23,909 nt of DNA from Sphingomonadales bacterium (GTDB lineage: Bacteria > Pseudomonadota > Alphaproteobacteria > Sphingomonadales > Sphingomonadaceae). The notes beneath the pieces are model-generated. The model was not told where the DNA came from and did no database searches. It was given only the letters and a program-made list of their open reading frames with translations. A program made the position numbers and the translations under genes. Below, one piece after another: positions 6,373 to 14,319 of this stretch. The stretch's first letter is position 1, and each line of letters starts with the position of its first letter. Where the stretch lies: assembly GCA_018971065.1 (NCBI GenBank), contig JAGWVC010000061.1, positions 1 through 23,909 on the forward strand, read 5' to 3'.

Positions 6373-7548
6373 CTACCTCCCCCGCAACCGTTCCCGCCCC
6401 AGCATCCCCACGCTGGTAACCCCCATCAGCCGCATGCCGCGCTCGATTTCGTCCTTGAGCAGGCCGACGGCGCGTTCGACGCCTTGCTGGCCGGCGGCGG
6501 CGAGGGCGTAGAGGTACAACCGGCCGCCGCTGGCGCAGGTGGCGCCCTGGGCCAAGGCCTTCAGCACATGGGTGCCGCGGCGGACGCCGCCGTCGCAGAT
6601 GATCTCGATTTTTCCGCCGACGGCATCGACGATTTCGGGGAGGGCGTCGAACGGGCTGCGCGAGCCGTCGAGCTGGCGGCCGCCGTGGTTGCTGACCATG
6701 ATCGCGTCGGCGCCGATTTCCACCGCGCGCCGGGCGTCGGCGACGCTCATCACGCCCTTGAGCGCGAAGGTGCCGCCCCAGTCGTTCCTGATCTGCTCTG
6801 CCGTCTGCCAGGTCATCGAGGTGTCGAGCATGGTGTTGAAGTAGCCGGCGATCGAGACCGCCTCGCCGGTGCCTTCGGCGACGTGGGTGTCGAGGTTGGG
6901 CAGGGCGAACTTCTCGCGGAACACGTAGTCGAGCGCCCAGCGGGGTTTGAGCGCATAGGACAGCGCCGACGAGGGCGTGAATTTCGGCGGGCTGGTGAAG
7001 CCGGAGCGGGCGCAGCGTTCGCGCTTGCCGCTGACGATGGTGTCCACCGTCAGCGCGATGGCGTCGAACTTCGCCGCCTTGCAGCGCTGGATCATGCTGG
7101 CGTTGAGGCCCTTGTCCTTGTGGACGTAGAGCTGGAACATCTTCGGGCTGGCTACCAGTGCGCCGACTTCCTCGATCGAGACGGTGGCGAGGCTGGAGAT
7201 GCCGAACCACAGGCCGAACTTTTCGGCGGCGCGGGCGACGGCGCGTTCGCCCTGCCAGTGGAACACACGTTGCAGCGCGGTGGGCGAGAGGATCAGCGGT
7301 AGTGCGCTTCTGCGGCCCATGACGGTGACGCTGGTGTCGATGTGTTCGACCCCGGCGAGGACGTCGGGGACGAGATCGACATCGTTGTAGGCGGCGGTGT
7401 TGCGCGCCTTGGTCAGCTCATCGTCGGCGGCGCCGTCGATATAGTCGAACACCGGCCAGGGCAGGCGGCGGCGGGCGAGTTCGCGGAAATCGGCGATGTT
7501 GTGGCAATCGGTGAGGCGCATGCGTTTGCGGTAGCGCGGAACGGGCAT
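6373..7548 (-). CDS. FMN-dependent alpha-hydroxy-acid oxidase/dehydrogenase (L-lactate dehydrogenase LldD-like)
   Basis: The 391-residue protein begins with DFRELARRRLPWPVFDYIDGAADDE, the usual N-terminus of the FMN alpha-hydroxy-acid dehydrogenase family. It carries the active-site signature VSNHGGRQLDG with catalytic His288, and the FMN phosphate segment ICDGGVRRGTHVLKAL. It would oxidise an L-2-hydroxy acid to a 2-oxo acid at or near the membrane. L-lactate is the commonest substrate, but mandelate or glycolate types cannot be excluded. The ATG at 7548 gives a normal family N-terminus, though no clear ribosome site is seen; ATG 7521 is the alternative. Only 20 bases separate this start from the RNase P RNA on the other strand. 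A 2-oxo-acid product could in principle feed the E1 dehydrogenase further along, which is speculation. Confidence 0.9.
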   Translation of the reverse strand: MPVPRYRKRMRLTDCHNIADFRELARRRLPWPVFDYIDGAADDELTKARNTAAYNDVDLVPDVLAGVEHIDTSVTVMGRRSALPLILSPTALQRVFHWQGERAVARAAEKFGLWFGISSLATVSIEEVGALVASPKMFQLYVHKDKGLNASMIQRCKAAKFDAIALTVDTIVSGKRERCARSGFTSPPKFTPSSALSYALKPRWALDYVFREKFALPNLDTHVAEGTGEAVSIAGYFNTMLDTSMTWQTAEQIRNDWGGTFALKGVMSVADARRAVEIGADAIMVSNHGGRQLDGSRSPFDALPEIVDAVGGKIEIICDGGVRRGTHVLKALAQGATCASGGRLYLYALAAAGQQGVERAVGLLKDEIERGMRLMGVTSVGMLGRERLRGR

Positions 7549-7565
7549 CGTTGCTACTTGGCAGA

Positions 7566-7977
7566 TGCACCAGGGGGCCGGGCAGCCGCGTCGCGCTTTG
7601 CGCGCCGAGGAAAGTCCGGGCTCCATGAAACAAGGGTGGCGGGTAACGCCCGCCGTGTTCGCGCAAGCGGGCATAGGGAAAGTGCCACAGAGAGCAGACC
7701 GCCAAATCCCTTTCGGGGGAAGGCAAGGGTGAAAGGGTGCGGCAAGAGCGCACCGCGCGACCGGTAACGGAAGCGGCATGGCAAACCCCACCCGGAGCAA
7801 GACCGAATAGGGGCGGCGCGTTCTTCGGAACAGGGCGGTTTCGGCCCAGTCGCCCGGGTTGGTCGCTGGAGCGGCATGGCAACATGTCGCCGAGAGGAAT
7901 GGCTGCCACGGCCGATACGGTGCGCTTTTCGCATACCGTCGGCGGTACAGAACCCGGCTTACAGGCCCCCTGGTGTA
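7566..7977 (+). ncRNA. rnpB: RNase P RNA, bacterial class A
   Basis: The universally conserved 5' core GAGGAAAGTCCGGGC lies at 7607-7621 and its 3' partner ACAGAACCCGGCTTAC at 7947-7962. The ends pair as helix P1: CACCAGGGGGCC (7568-7579) is exactly complementary to GGCCCCCTGGTG (7964-7975). The length of about 410 bases fits an A-type RNA. The catalytic RNA trims tRNA precursors together with RnpA protein, which is not encoded here. All protein frames across this stretch should be ignored. Because P1 begins 20 bases from the oxidase ATG, its promoter must overlap the first codons of that divergent gene; a GCTACTTG element at 7553-7560 is a possible alphaproteobacterial -10. Confidence 0.97.
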
Positions 7978-8026
7978 TTCGGCGTCCGGAAAAAGCCGCG
8001 CGCCGCGTCATGCGCGGTGGGCGCGA

Positions 8027-8872
8027 TCAGGCGGGCGTGGTGCTGGTGGTGATGCCGTTCGCGTCGGCGCGGGCGGTGATCAGCCAGCGGTCGCCGCCTT
8101 CGAGGCCGAGCGCGGTGAGCACGCCCGAGGCATAGGCACCGGTATCGATGCCGATGCGGTTGGCGCGCAGTTCCGGCGCTTCCATGATGGTGTGGCCGTG
8201 GACGACGACGGCGCCGTGCGAACCGGTGTGGCTGAGAAACGGCTCGCGAATCCAGCGCATGTCGCCGCCCTTCTGCCGGTCGAATTCGACGCCGGGCAGG
8301 ATGCCGGCATGGACGAACAGATAATCGCCCAGCCGCACCTGATCCTCGAACCCGCGCACGAACTTGCGGATGTCGGGTGTGATCGCGGCCTTGGCGAGAT
8401 CGTGCAGTTCGGTCCATTCGGCCGCGTCATAGGCGGCGGCGTCGATGCCGAAGCTGATCAGCGTTTCGCGGCCGCCGGCGCGGTCGAAATGCTTGAGCGC
8501 CTCCAGCTTGTCGAACGCGGCGAGCATCATCTCCTCGTGGTTGCCGAGCAGGATGCGGACCGGGCGGAATTTCTGCCATTCGCGCGCGATGTGCAGCACG
8601 CCGAGGCTGTCCGGCCCGCGATCGACCAGATCGCCCAGCAGGATGACGGTGGAATCGGCTTTCGCGCGCGCGGCGTTGTCATGCTCGATCGCTTCGGCGA
8701 GCGCCTCGAACAGGTCGCTGCGGCCGTGAATGTCGCCGACGGCATAGGCGCGGGTGCCGGGCGGCATCAGCGCCGGGGGCGTCGGTTCGGCGGTGAACGG
8801 TCTGATCAGGGTACGCAGCCGGGAGAGCATGGCTGCGGCGGTAGGTGCGCGCGAGCGGGCGGTCAAGGACAT
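8027..8872 (-). CDS. PPP-family metallophosphoesterase (serine/threonine phosphatase-like)
   Basis: The 281-residue protein carries the three metal-binding signatures of calcineurin-like phosphatases in order: GDIHGR (46-51), GDLVDRG (80-86) and GNHEE (110-114). The later histidines are in FVHAGILPG and VVHGHTIME. This is the arrangement of bacterial PrpA/PrpB-like and diadenosine-tetraphosphatase-like enzymes; which phosphoester is hydrolysed cannot be read from the sequence. Two starts are possible: ATG 8872 and ATG 8830. Neither has a good ribosome site, and the residues between them are basic and poorly ordered, so the shorter form is quite possible. The gene converges on rnpB, with 49 bases between them. 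Confidence 0.9.
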   Translation of the reverse strand: MSLTARSRAPTAAAMLSRLRTLIRPFTAEPTPPALMPPGTRAYAVGDIHGRSDLFEALAEAIEHDNAARAKADSTVILLGDLVDRGPDSLGVLHIAREWQKFRPVRILLGNHEEMMLAAFDKLEALKHFDRAGGRETLISFGIDAAAYDAAEWTELHDLAKAAITPDIRKFVRGFEDQVRLGDYLFVHAGILPGVEFDRQKGGDMRWIREPFLSHTGSHGAVVVHGHTIMEAPELRANRIGIDTGAYASGVLTALGLEGGDRWLITARADANGITTSTTPA

Positions 8873-9021
8873 GCTGCGGATGCGAAGGTTGCGATTGTGT
8901 CGTTTCAGGCCTTCGGGGCGTCGGTATGGGCGGGGGCGGGGAACCGGGGGACAGGCTGGCCGTTCCGCTTGCGGAGGAAGGGTCGCGTCGGCAGGTTGGC
9001 GCCGGTTTGAAGGAGCTTCCC

Positions 9022-9453
9022 GTGGTCCGCTATCTGCATACGATGATTCGCGTTACCGACCCCGAGGCGACGATCGCGTTTTTCGCGCTGATCGGGCTGA
9101 AGGAAGTGCGGCGTTTCGATAGCGAGGCGGGGCGGTTCACGCTGATCTTCCTGGCGCCGCCGGGGCAGGAGGACGCGCAGGTGGAGCTCACGTACAACTG
9201 GCCGGCGGAGGGCGAGGTGGGCGAATCCTATGGCGGCGGGCGCAATTTCGGGCACCTGGCCTATCGGGTGGACAATATTTACGAGACCTGCGCGGCGCTG
9301 CTGGCGGCGGGGCATGTCATTCACCGGCCGCCGCGTGACGGGCACATGGCGTTCGTGAAATCGCCCGACGGGATTTCGGTGGAATTGCTTCAGGATGGCG
9401 CGCTGGAACCGGTGGAGCCGTGGCTGTCGATGCCGAACACCGGGTCATGGTAG
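9022..9453 (+). CDS. gloA: Glyoxalase I (lactoylglutathione lyase)
   Basis: The 143-residue product matches the single-domain GloA type. Four expected metal ligands are present at the expected places: His6 in YLHTMIRV, Glu55 in QVELTYNW, His78 in FGHLAY and Glu121 in SVELLQ. It isomerises the methylglyoxal-glutathione hemithioacetal to lactoylglutathione in the cytoplasm. The start is GTG at 9022, supported by AAGGAG at 9010-9015; no ATG is available before residue 8, which would lose the first ligand. The stop overlaps the tail of the convergent nhaA gene by nine bases. Confidence 0.95.
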   Translation: MVRYLHTMIRVTDPEATIAFFALIGLKEVRRFDSEAGRFTLIFLAPPGQEDAQVELTYNWPAEGEVGESYGGGRNFGHLAYRVDNIYETCAALLAAGHVIHRPPRDGHMAFVKSPDGISVELLQDGALEPVEPWLSMPNTGSW

Positions 9454-10629
9454 GCGGCGGGACGCGATCCTGAGCACGGCATAGCCCGTCAGCGCCGAGA
9501 CCAGCGAGCCGCCGAGGATGCCGAGGCGGGCCTGGTCGGCCAGGTGCGGATCGCCGGGGAACGCCAGGTTGGCGATGAACAGGCTCATCGTGAAGCCGAT
9601 GCCGGCGAGCAGGCTGACGCCCCAGAGGGCAAGCCCGTTGGCTGGCATGGAGGCGATGCCGGTGCGGCGCGCCAGCCAGACCGCGCCCAGCACCCCGCCC
9701 TGCTTGCCGAGCACCAGCCCGGCGCCCACCGCGAACGCCAGCACGCCGAAGCTGCCGGCCGCCAGCGGTACGCCGGCGCTGGCCAGGCCGAACAGCGGGA
9801 CGATGGCGTAGCTGCACCACGGGGCAAGCGCGTGCTCGATGCGCAGCAGCAGCGAATCGCCGGGGGAGCGGGGCCGCAGCGGGACGGTCAGCGCGGCGAG
9901 GACGCCGGCGACGGTGGCGTGGATGCCCGAGTGCAGCACGCAGAACCAGAGCAGGAGGGCGCCGCCCAGGTAGGGCCAGGCGCGCGCGCAACCGGCGCGG
10001 TTGAGGGCGACGAGGGCGGCGAGCGGCGCGGCGGCGGCGGCCAGCCAGGCGATGTGGAGGTCGCTGCCGTAGCACAGCGCGATGATGGCGACCGCGCCGA
10101 GATCATCGACCACGGCGATGCCGAGCAGCAACAAGCGCAGCGACGCGGGCAGGCCTGTTCCGGCCAACCCCAGTACGCCGAGCGCGAAGGCGATGTCGGT
10201 GGCGGCGGGGATCGCCCAGCCGCGCGCGAGGCCGGGGTGGCCGTGGGTGAGTGCGAGATAGACAAGCGCGGGGGCAGCCATGCCTAGCGCGGCCGCCAGC
10301 ACCGGCAGGCGGCGCAGGCGCGGGTGCGCAAGGTCTCCGGCCAGGGCTTCGCGCTTGATCTCCAGCCCGACGGTGAAGAAGAACACCGCCATCAGCGCAT
10401 CGTCGATCCAGTGCGCGGCGGTGGGGAGCGCCGCCAGCGGCGTCCACGGCAGGGGGTGATGCCACAGATCGTGCCAGCGGTGCGCCCAGGGCGAATTGGC
10501 GGCGACCATCGCCACGGCGGCGACCGCCATCAGCAGCAGGCCGGCGCCGGCTTCACCGTGGCAGCGGCGCAGGATGGCGCGTGCCAACCGGTTCGCGGTG
10601 TGGTGGCGACGGTTGCCGGGGGCTATCAT
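9445..10629 (-). CDS. nhaA: Na+/H+ antiporter NhaA
   Basis: The 394-residue, highly hydrophobic protein has the NhaA hallmarks: WIDDALMAVFFFTVGLEIKRE near the N-terminus, WAIPAATDIAFALGVL, and the VVDDLGAVAIIAL segment whose paired aspartates are the ion-binding site in E. coli NhaA. GIGFTMSLFIANLAF lies near the C-terminus. About twelve membrane helices are expected in the inner membrane, exchanging sodium for protons. The ATG at 10629 lacks a visible ribosome site and is preceded directly by two overlapping small palindromes. The 3' end overlaps gloA tail to tail. Divergent from the glycosyltransferase gene across an AT-rich gap. Confidence 0.95.
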   Translation of the reverse strand: MIAPGNRRHHTANRLARAILRRCHGEAGAGLLLMAVAAVAMVAANSPWAHRWHDLWHHPLPWTPLAALPTAAHWIDDALMAVFFFTVGLEIKREALAGDLAHPRLRRLPVLAAALGMAAPALVYLALTHGHPGLARGWAIPAATDIAFALGVLGLAGTGLPASLRLLLLGIAVVDDLGAVAIIALCYGSDLHIAWLAAAAAPLAALVALNRAGCARAWPYLGGALLLWFCVLHSGIHATVAGVLAALTVPLRPRSPGDSLLLRIEHALAPWCSYAIVPLFGLASAGVPLAAGSFGVLAFAVGAGLVLGKQGGVLGAVWLARRTGIASMPANGLALWGVSLLAGIGFTMSLFIANLAFPGDPHLADQARLGILGGSLVSALTGYAVLRIASRRLP

Positions 10630-10653
10630 GTTTGAAACAGTTCATTTAACTGT
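10630..10653. promoter_or_regulatory. Overlapping small palindromes in the nhaA/glycosyltransferase divergent region
   Basis: GTTT-G-AAAC (10630-10638) overlaps ACAGTT-N5-AACTGT (10637-10653). Both lie directly before the nhaA ATG in a visibly AT-rich patch (about 10620-10700) within GC-rich sequence, as expected for a divergent promoter/operator region. The bound factor is unknown. Confidence 0.4.
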
Positions 10654-10722
10654 GGAAAACCATTGCCGCAGACATTTTGGCAATATACGTATTTGTGCGG
10701 GGATCTTCGACTGGGGGCTGTC

Positions 10723-12198
10723 GTGATTCGATTAGGCCAGCCATTGCTGGGCTCCATCGCCTGGGGCATCGATCTTGCCGCGCGCGAGCTGCTGCTGTTC
10801 GCGCTGTTCTGGTTCCTGATCGGCGCGATCGACGAACTGGCCATCGACCTGGCGTGGCTGTGGCAAAAGTTGCGCGGGCGGGCGCGCACTGCGCGGCTGA
10901 ACGCGCCGCCGGCATCGCAACTGAGTGGCCGCATCGCCGTTTTCATCCCCGCTTGGAGCGAAGCCGAGGTTATCGGCACCACCATTGCCTGCCTGTTGCG
11001 TGCCTGGCCGCAACCCGAGCTGCGGGTCTACATCGGCTGCTATCGCAACGATACCCCGACGATCGCGGCGGCGATGGCGGCGGTGGGTGGCGACGTGCGG
11101 GTGCGGATCGTCATTGCCGACCGGCGCGGGCCGACCACCAAGGCCGATTGCCTGAACCGGCTGGACGCGGCCTTGCGCGAGGATGAGGCGCGGATGGGCG
11201 AGCGGTTTCGCGGGGTGGTGTTCCACGATGCCGAGGACATGGTGCATCGCCAGGCGCTGCCGGCGATCGATCGGGCGCTGGATTCGTGCGATTTCGTGCA
11301 GTTGCCGGTCCGGCCCGAGCCGGGGCCGGGCGGGCACTGGATTTCGGGGCACTATTGCGACGAATTTGCCGAAGCGCACGCCAAGGGCATGGTGGTGCGC
11401 GAGGCGCTGGGCGCGGCACTGCCGGCGGCGGGGGTGGGTTGTGGCATTGCCCGCGCCATGCTGGACCGGCTGATGGCGGCACGCGAGGCACAGGGCGGCA
11501 AAGGGCAGGGACCGGGCGGCCCGTTCGCGGCCGAGGCCTTGACCGAGGATTACGAGCTGGGCCTGCTGATCGCGCGGCTGGGCGGGCGCGGGCGGTTCCT
11601 GCGGTTGCGCGATGCCGACGGCAGCCTGGTGGCGACGCGGTCGTTGTTTCCCGACGAGCTGGACGCCGCGATCAGGCAGAAGACGCGCTGGATTCACGGC
11701 ATTGCCCTGCAGGGCTGGGATCGGCTCGGGTGGGTGCGGCGGCCGGTGGATGTGTGGATGGCGCTGCGCGACCGGCGCGGACCGCTGACCGCGCTGGTGG
11801 TGGCCGCCGCCTACCTGCTGATGGTGCTGGAACTGCTGGCGATGGTGCTTCACGCAGGATCGGGGGTGCCGGCGGCGCCGACCAGTCCGGTGCTGCGGAC
11901 GATGATGACCATCGGCTTCGCCAACCTGGGCTGGCGGGCGGCGATGCGGGCGGCGTTCACCGGCCGCGAATACGGCTGGCGCGAAGGGCTGCGCGCGGTG
12001 GTGCGGATACCGCTGGCCAACGTGATCCTGATCATCTCGGGGCGGCGGGCGTTCGCGGCGTACTTGCGCGCGCTGGCCGGGGCGCCGGTGGCATGGGACA
12101 AGACCCGCCATCGCCTGCACGCGGCAGGGCTGGCGGCGGCGGTGCGCGAGCCGGCTGCGCAACCGCTGGCGGCGGTGCCCGCCGGGGCAGTGGCGTGA
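10723..12198 (+). CDS. Inner-membrane glycosyltransferase family 2, NfrB-like, without a visible C-terminal c-di-GMP domain
   Basis: The product is about 491 residues. One or two N-terminal membrane helices (LLLFALFWFLIGAIDEL region) precede a GT-A domain starting IAVFIPAWSEAEVIG. The acidic metal site is HDAEDMV (Asp169, Asp172), the TED motif is at 274-276 and the QxxRW motif (QKTRW) at 319-323, which is typical of processive glycosyltransferases. More membrane helices follow (ALVVAAAYLLMVLELLAMVL, RIPLANVILII). The overall order resembles NfrB, the phage N4 adsorption protein B, which makes a surface glycan. E. coli NfrB is longer and carries a C-terminal MshEN-type c-di-GMP domain; here the protein stops soon after the last helix. 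GTG 10723 (GGGGG upstream) is preferred over TTG 10663. The next gene overlaps by four bases (GTGA). Confidence 0.87.
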   Translation: MIRLGQPLLGSIAWGIDLAARELLLFALFWFLIGAIDELAIDLAWLWQKLRGRARTARLNAPPASQLSGRIAVFIPAWSEAEVIGTTIACLLRAWPQPELRVYIGCYRNDTPTIAAAMAAVGGDVRVRIVIADRRGPTTKADCLNRLDAALREDEARMGERFRGVVFHDAEDMVHRQALPAIDRALDSCDFVQLPVRPEPGPGGHWISGHYCDEFAEAHAKGMVVREALGAALPAAGVGCGIARAMLDRLMAAREAQGGKGQGPGGPFAAEALTEDYELGLLIARLGGRGRFLRLRDADGSLVATRSLFPDELDAAIRQKTRWIHGIALQGWDRLGWVRRPVDVWMALRDRRGPLTALVVAAAYLLMVLELLAMVLHAGSGVPAAPTSPVLRTMMTIGFANLGWRAAMRAAFTGREYGWREGLRAVVRIPLANVILIISGRRAFAAYLRALAGAPVAWDKTRHRLHAAGLAAAVREPAAQPLAAVPAGAVA

Positions 12199-13349
12199 GC
12201 GTGGCCGGCATGGACGGCCGGGGCGGGGCCCGCGTCCGCCGGCCGGGGCAACCGTTGCTGGCGATGGTGCTGGTGCTGGGGTGCTGGGTGGCGATGCGGG
12301 CGGTGACCTGGCAGCCGCTGGAGGAGCCGGGCGCGACGGCGGTGGCGCTGTCCGATGCCGGGATGCCGCGCCCGTTGCCGCCGTTGCCCCCGGCGATGGG
12401 CGGGCCGCTGCCGCGATCGTCGAACCGGGGCGGGCGGGTGTTCGGTCCGACCTGGCCGGCGGCTCCGGCAATGGCGCCCGAGTCGCCGGTCAGGCCGGGG
12501 CCGGTGGAACTGGCCCCGGCGCCGGGCGGGCAGGCGGTGGCTGCCGGCGACGCCGACGCGAATGTCGTCACGGTGGATGCGCCGCCGCGCCTGCGGCGCG
12601 TGGCCCATGCGCTGCTGTGGATGGCGGCGGTTTCCGATCTGCCGCTGCCGGCGGGAATGCCGTTTTCGACGCCGCTGCCGGTGCGCGGCCCGGCGACGGG
12701 GCGGTGGTCGGCCGATGGCTGGCTGCTGGTGCGGCCCGACGGTGCCGGATCGGCGCGGGCGGCGGGCTTGCCGGTCTATGGCGCCAGCCAGACGGGGGCG
12801 GTGCTGCGCTATCGACTGGGCAGCGGCGGGATTCGACCGCAGGCCTATCTGCGCGCGACGGCGGCGCTGGACAGTGGCGAGCGCGGGCTGGCGGCGGGGC
12901 TGTCGGTGCGGCCACTGGCGGCGGTGCCGGTGCGGGTGATGGCCGAGGCGCGGGTGGACCGGTTCGCGGGCGGGGGCGGGCACGCGCGCGCCGCAGTGCT
13001 GGCGGTGAGCGAGGTGCCGCCGGTGGCGTTGCCGGGCGGGCTGCGCAGTGAGGGCTATGTCCAGGGCGGCTATGTTGCGGGGGCGGCGGGCACCGGGTTC
13101 GTGGACGGGCAGTTCCGGCTGGACCGGCTGGTGGCGGGCGCGCCGCAGCGCGGCGAATTGCGCGCCGGCGCGGGTCTGTGGGGCGGGGCGCAGCGCGGTT
13201 CGGCCCGGCTGGACGTGGGGCCAAGCGCGACGATCGGGCTGGCGCAAGGGCCGGTGGCGGCGCGGCTGGCGTTCGACTGGCGGTTCCGCGTGGCCGGGAA
13301 CGCGGCGCCGGCATCCGGACCGTCGCTGACGATTTCCGCAGGTTTTTGA
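12195..13349 (+). CDS. Probable outer-membrane beta-barrel protein resembling the NfrA C-terminal domain
   Basis: The 384-residue product has an N-terminal hydrophobic segment (QPLLAMVLVLGCWVAM) acting as signal or anchor, then a long Pro/Ala/Gly-rich linker to about residue 120. From about residue 165 onward come alternating short strands such as VLRYRLGSG, AYLRATAAL, RVMAEARVDRF, EGYVQGGYVAG and ARLAFDWRFRVAG. The last residue is phenylalanine (LTISAGF), the usual outer-membrane barrel end signal. I read it as a short relative of the NfrA C-terminal domain lacking the long TPR region, by pattern memory and not by search. GTG 12195 overlaps the glycosyltransferase stop (GTGA), so the two are translationally coupled and probably form one export unit. 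Confidence 0.75.
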   Translation: MSVAGMDGRGGARVRRPGQPLLAMVLVLGCWVAMRAVTWQPLEEPGATAVALSDAGMPRPLPPLPPAMGGPLPRSSNRGGRVFGPTWPAAPAMAPESPVRPGPVELAPAPGGQAVAAGDADANVVTVDAPPRLRRVAHALLWMAAVSDLPLPAGMPFSTPLPVRGPATGRWSADGWLLVRPDGAGSARAAGLPVYGASQTGAVLRYRLGSGGIRPQAYLRATAALDSGERGLAAGLSVRPLAAVPVRVMAEARVDRFAGGGGHARAAVLAVSEVPPVALPGGLRSEGYVQGGYVAGAAGTGFVDGQFRLDRLVAGAPQRGELRAGAGLWGGAQRGSARLDVGPSATIGLAQGPVAARLAFDWRFRVAGNAAPASGPSLTISAGF

Positions 13350-13404
13350 CGGGGGCGCGCGTTGACGGTTTTCGCGGGCGCGCTGCGGGGGTAGGCTTCC
13401 CGAC

Positions 13405-14319
13405 ATGGATGTCTATCTTCCCATCGCCAACCTATCGGTCAACGGCTTCGTCATCGTCCTGCTGGGCGGGCTGACCGGGCTGCTTTCGGGCATGTTCGGC
13501 GTGGGCGGCGGGTTCCTGACGACGCCGCTGCTGATCTTCTATGGCGTGCCGCCGACGGTGGCGGCGGCTTCGGCCGCCAGCCAGGTGACGGGCGCCAGCG
13601 TTTCGGGCGTGTTCGCGCACTCGCGGCGCGGCGGGGTCGATTACCAGATGGGCGGGGTGCTGGTGGCGGGCGGGGTGCTGGGCACCGGCATCGGTTCGCT
13701 GCTGTTCCGCTTTCTGGAGCATCTGGGGCAGATCGATACCGTCATCAACTTTCTCTACGTGATCCTGCTGGGCGGGATCGGCGGCCTGATGGCGCGCGAA
13801 TCGATCCAGACACTGAAGGCGATGCGCGGCGGCGGGGCGCCACCGCCCCGCAAGCGGCGGCATCACCCGCTGGTGGCCAACCTGCCGCTGCGCTGGCGGT
13901 TCTATCGTTCGGGGCTGTACATCTCGCCGCTGGCGCCGCTGCTGCTGGGCATGGCGACGGGCATCCTGACGATGCTGATGGGCATCGGCGGCGGCTTCGT
14001 GCTGGTGCCCGCGATGCTCTACATCCTGGGGATGAGCGCGAACGTGGTGGTGGGCACGTCGCTGTTCCAGATCCTGTTCGTGACGATGGCGACAACGATG
14101 ATGCACGCGCTGACCACCCACGCGGTGGACATCGTGCTGGCGCTGCTGCTGCTGCTGGGTTCGGTTTCGGGCGCGCAAGTGGGGGCGCAGTTCGCGCAGG
14201 CGGCCAGCCCGGTGCGGCTGCGGCTGGTGCTGGCGGTGATCGTGCTGCTGGTGGCGCTGCGCATGGCGATCGGGCTGACTTACCGGCCGGACGAGATCTT
14301 CACGGTCAATCCGCTGTGA
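13405..14319 (+). CDS. TauE/SafE-family membrane exporter
   Basis: The 304-residue protein is a two-repeat membrane transporter. The first repeat has GLLSGMFGVGGGFLTTPLLI and the second GILTMLMGIGGGFVLVPAML, the duplicated glycine-rich signature of the TauE/SafE (sulfite exporter) family, joined by a basic cytoplasmic loop around PPPRKRRHHP. Around eight membrane helices are likely. Substrates in the family are sulfur-containing anions, but the exact cargo is not deducible. The stop overlaps the start of the next gene by four bases (GTGA), so it works with, or is at least translated with, the TIGR02186-type protein. Confidence 0.92.
   Translation: MDVYLPIANLSVNGFVIVLLGGLTGLLSGMFGVGGGFLTTPLLIFYGVPPTVAAASAASQVTGASVSGVFAHSRRGGVDYQMGGVLVAGGVLGTGIGSLLFRFLEHLGQIDTVINFLYVILLGGIGGLMARESIQTLKAMRGGGAPPPRKRRHHPLVANLPLRWRFYRSGLYISPLAPLLLGMATGILTMLMGIGGGFVLVPAMLYILGMSANVVVGTSLFQILFVTMATTMMHALTTHAVDIVLALLLLLGSVSGAQVGAQFAQAASPVRLRLVLAVIVLLVALRMAIGLTYRPDEIFTVNPL

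Noticed and set aside
7418..8135. Several protein frames across 7418-8135
   Set aside because: They run through the RNase P RNA, whose conserved core and closing helix explain the sequence.
11286..12194. Upstream extension of the barrel-protein frame (to 11286)
   Set aside because: It overlaps the glycosyltransferase gene; the GTG at 12195 overlapping the stop is the natural start.
13362..13396. TTGACGG as an alphaproteobacterial -35 upstream of the TauE-type gene
   Set aside because: The only possible -10-like sequence downstream is a poor match at wrong spacing.
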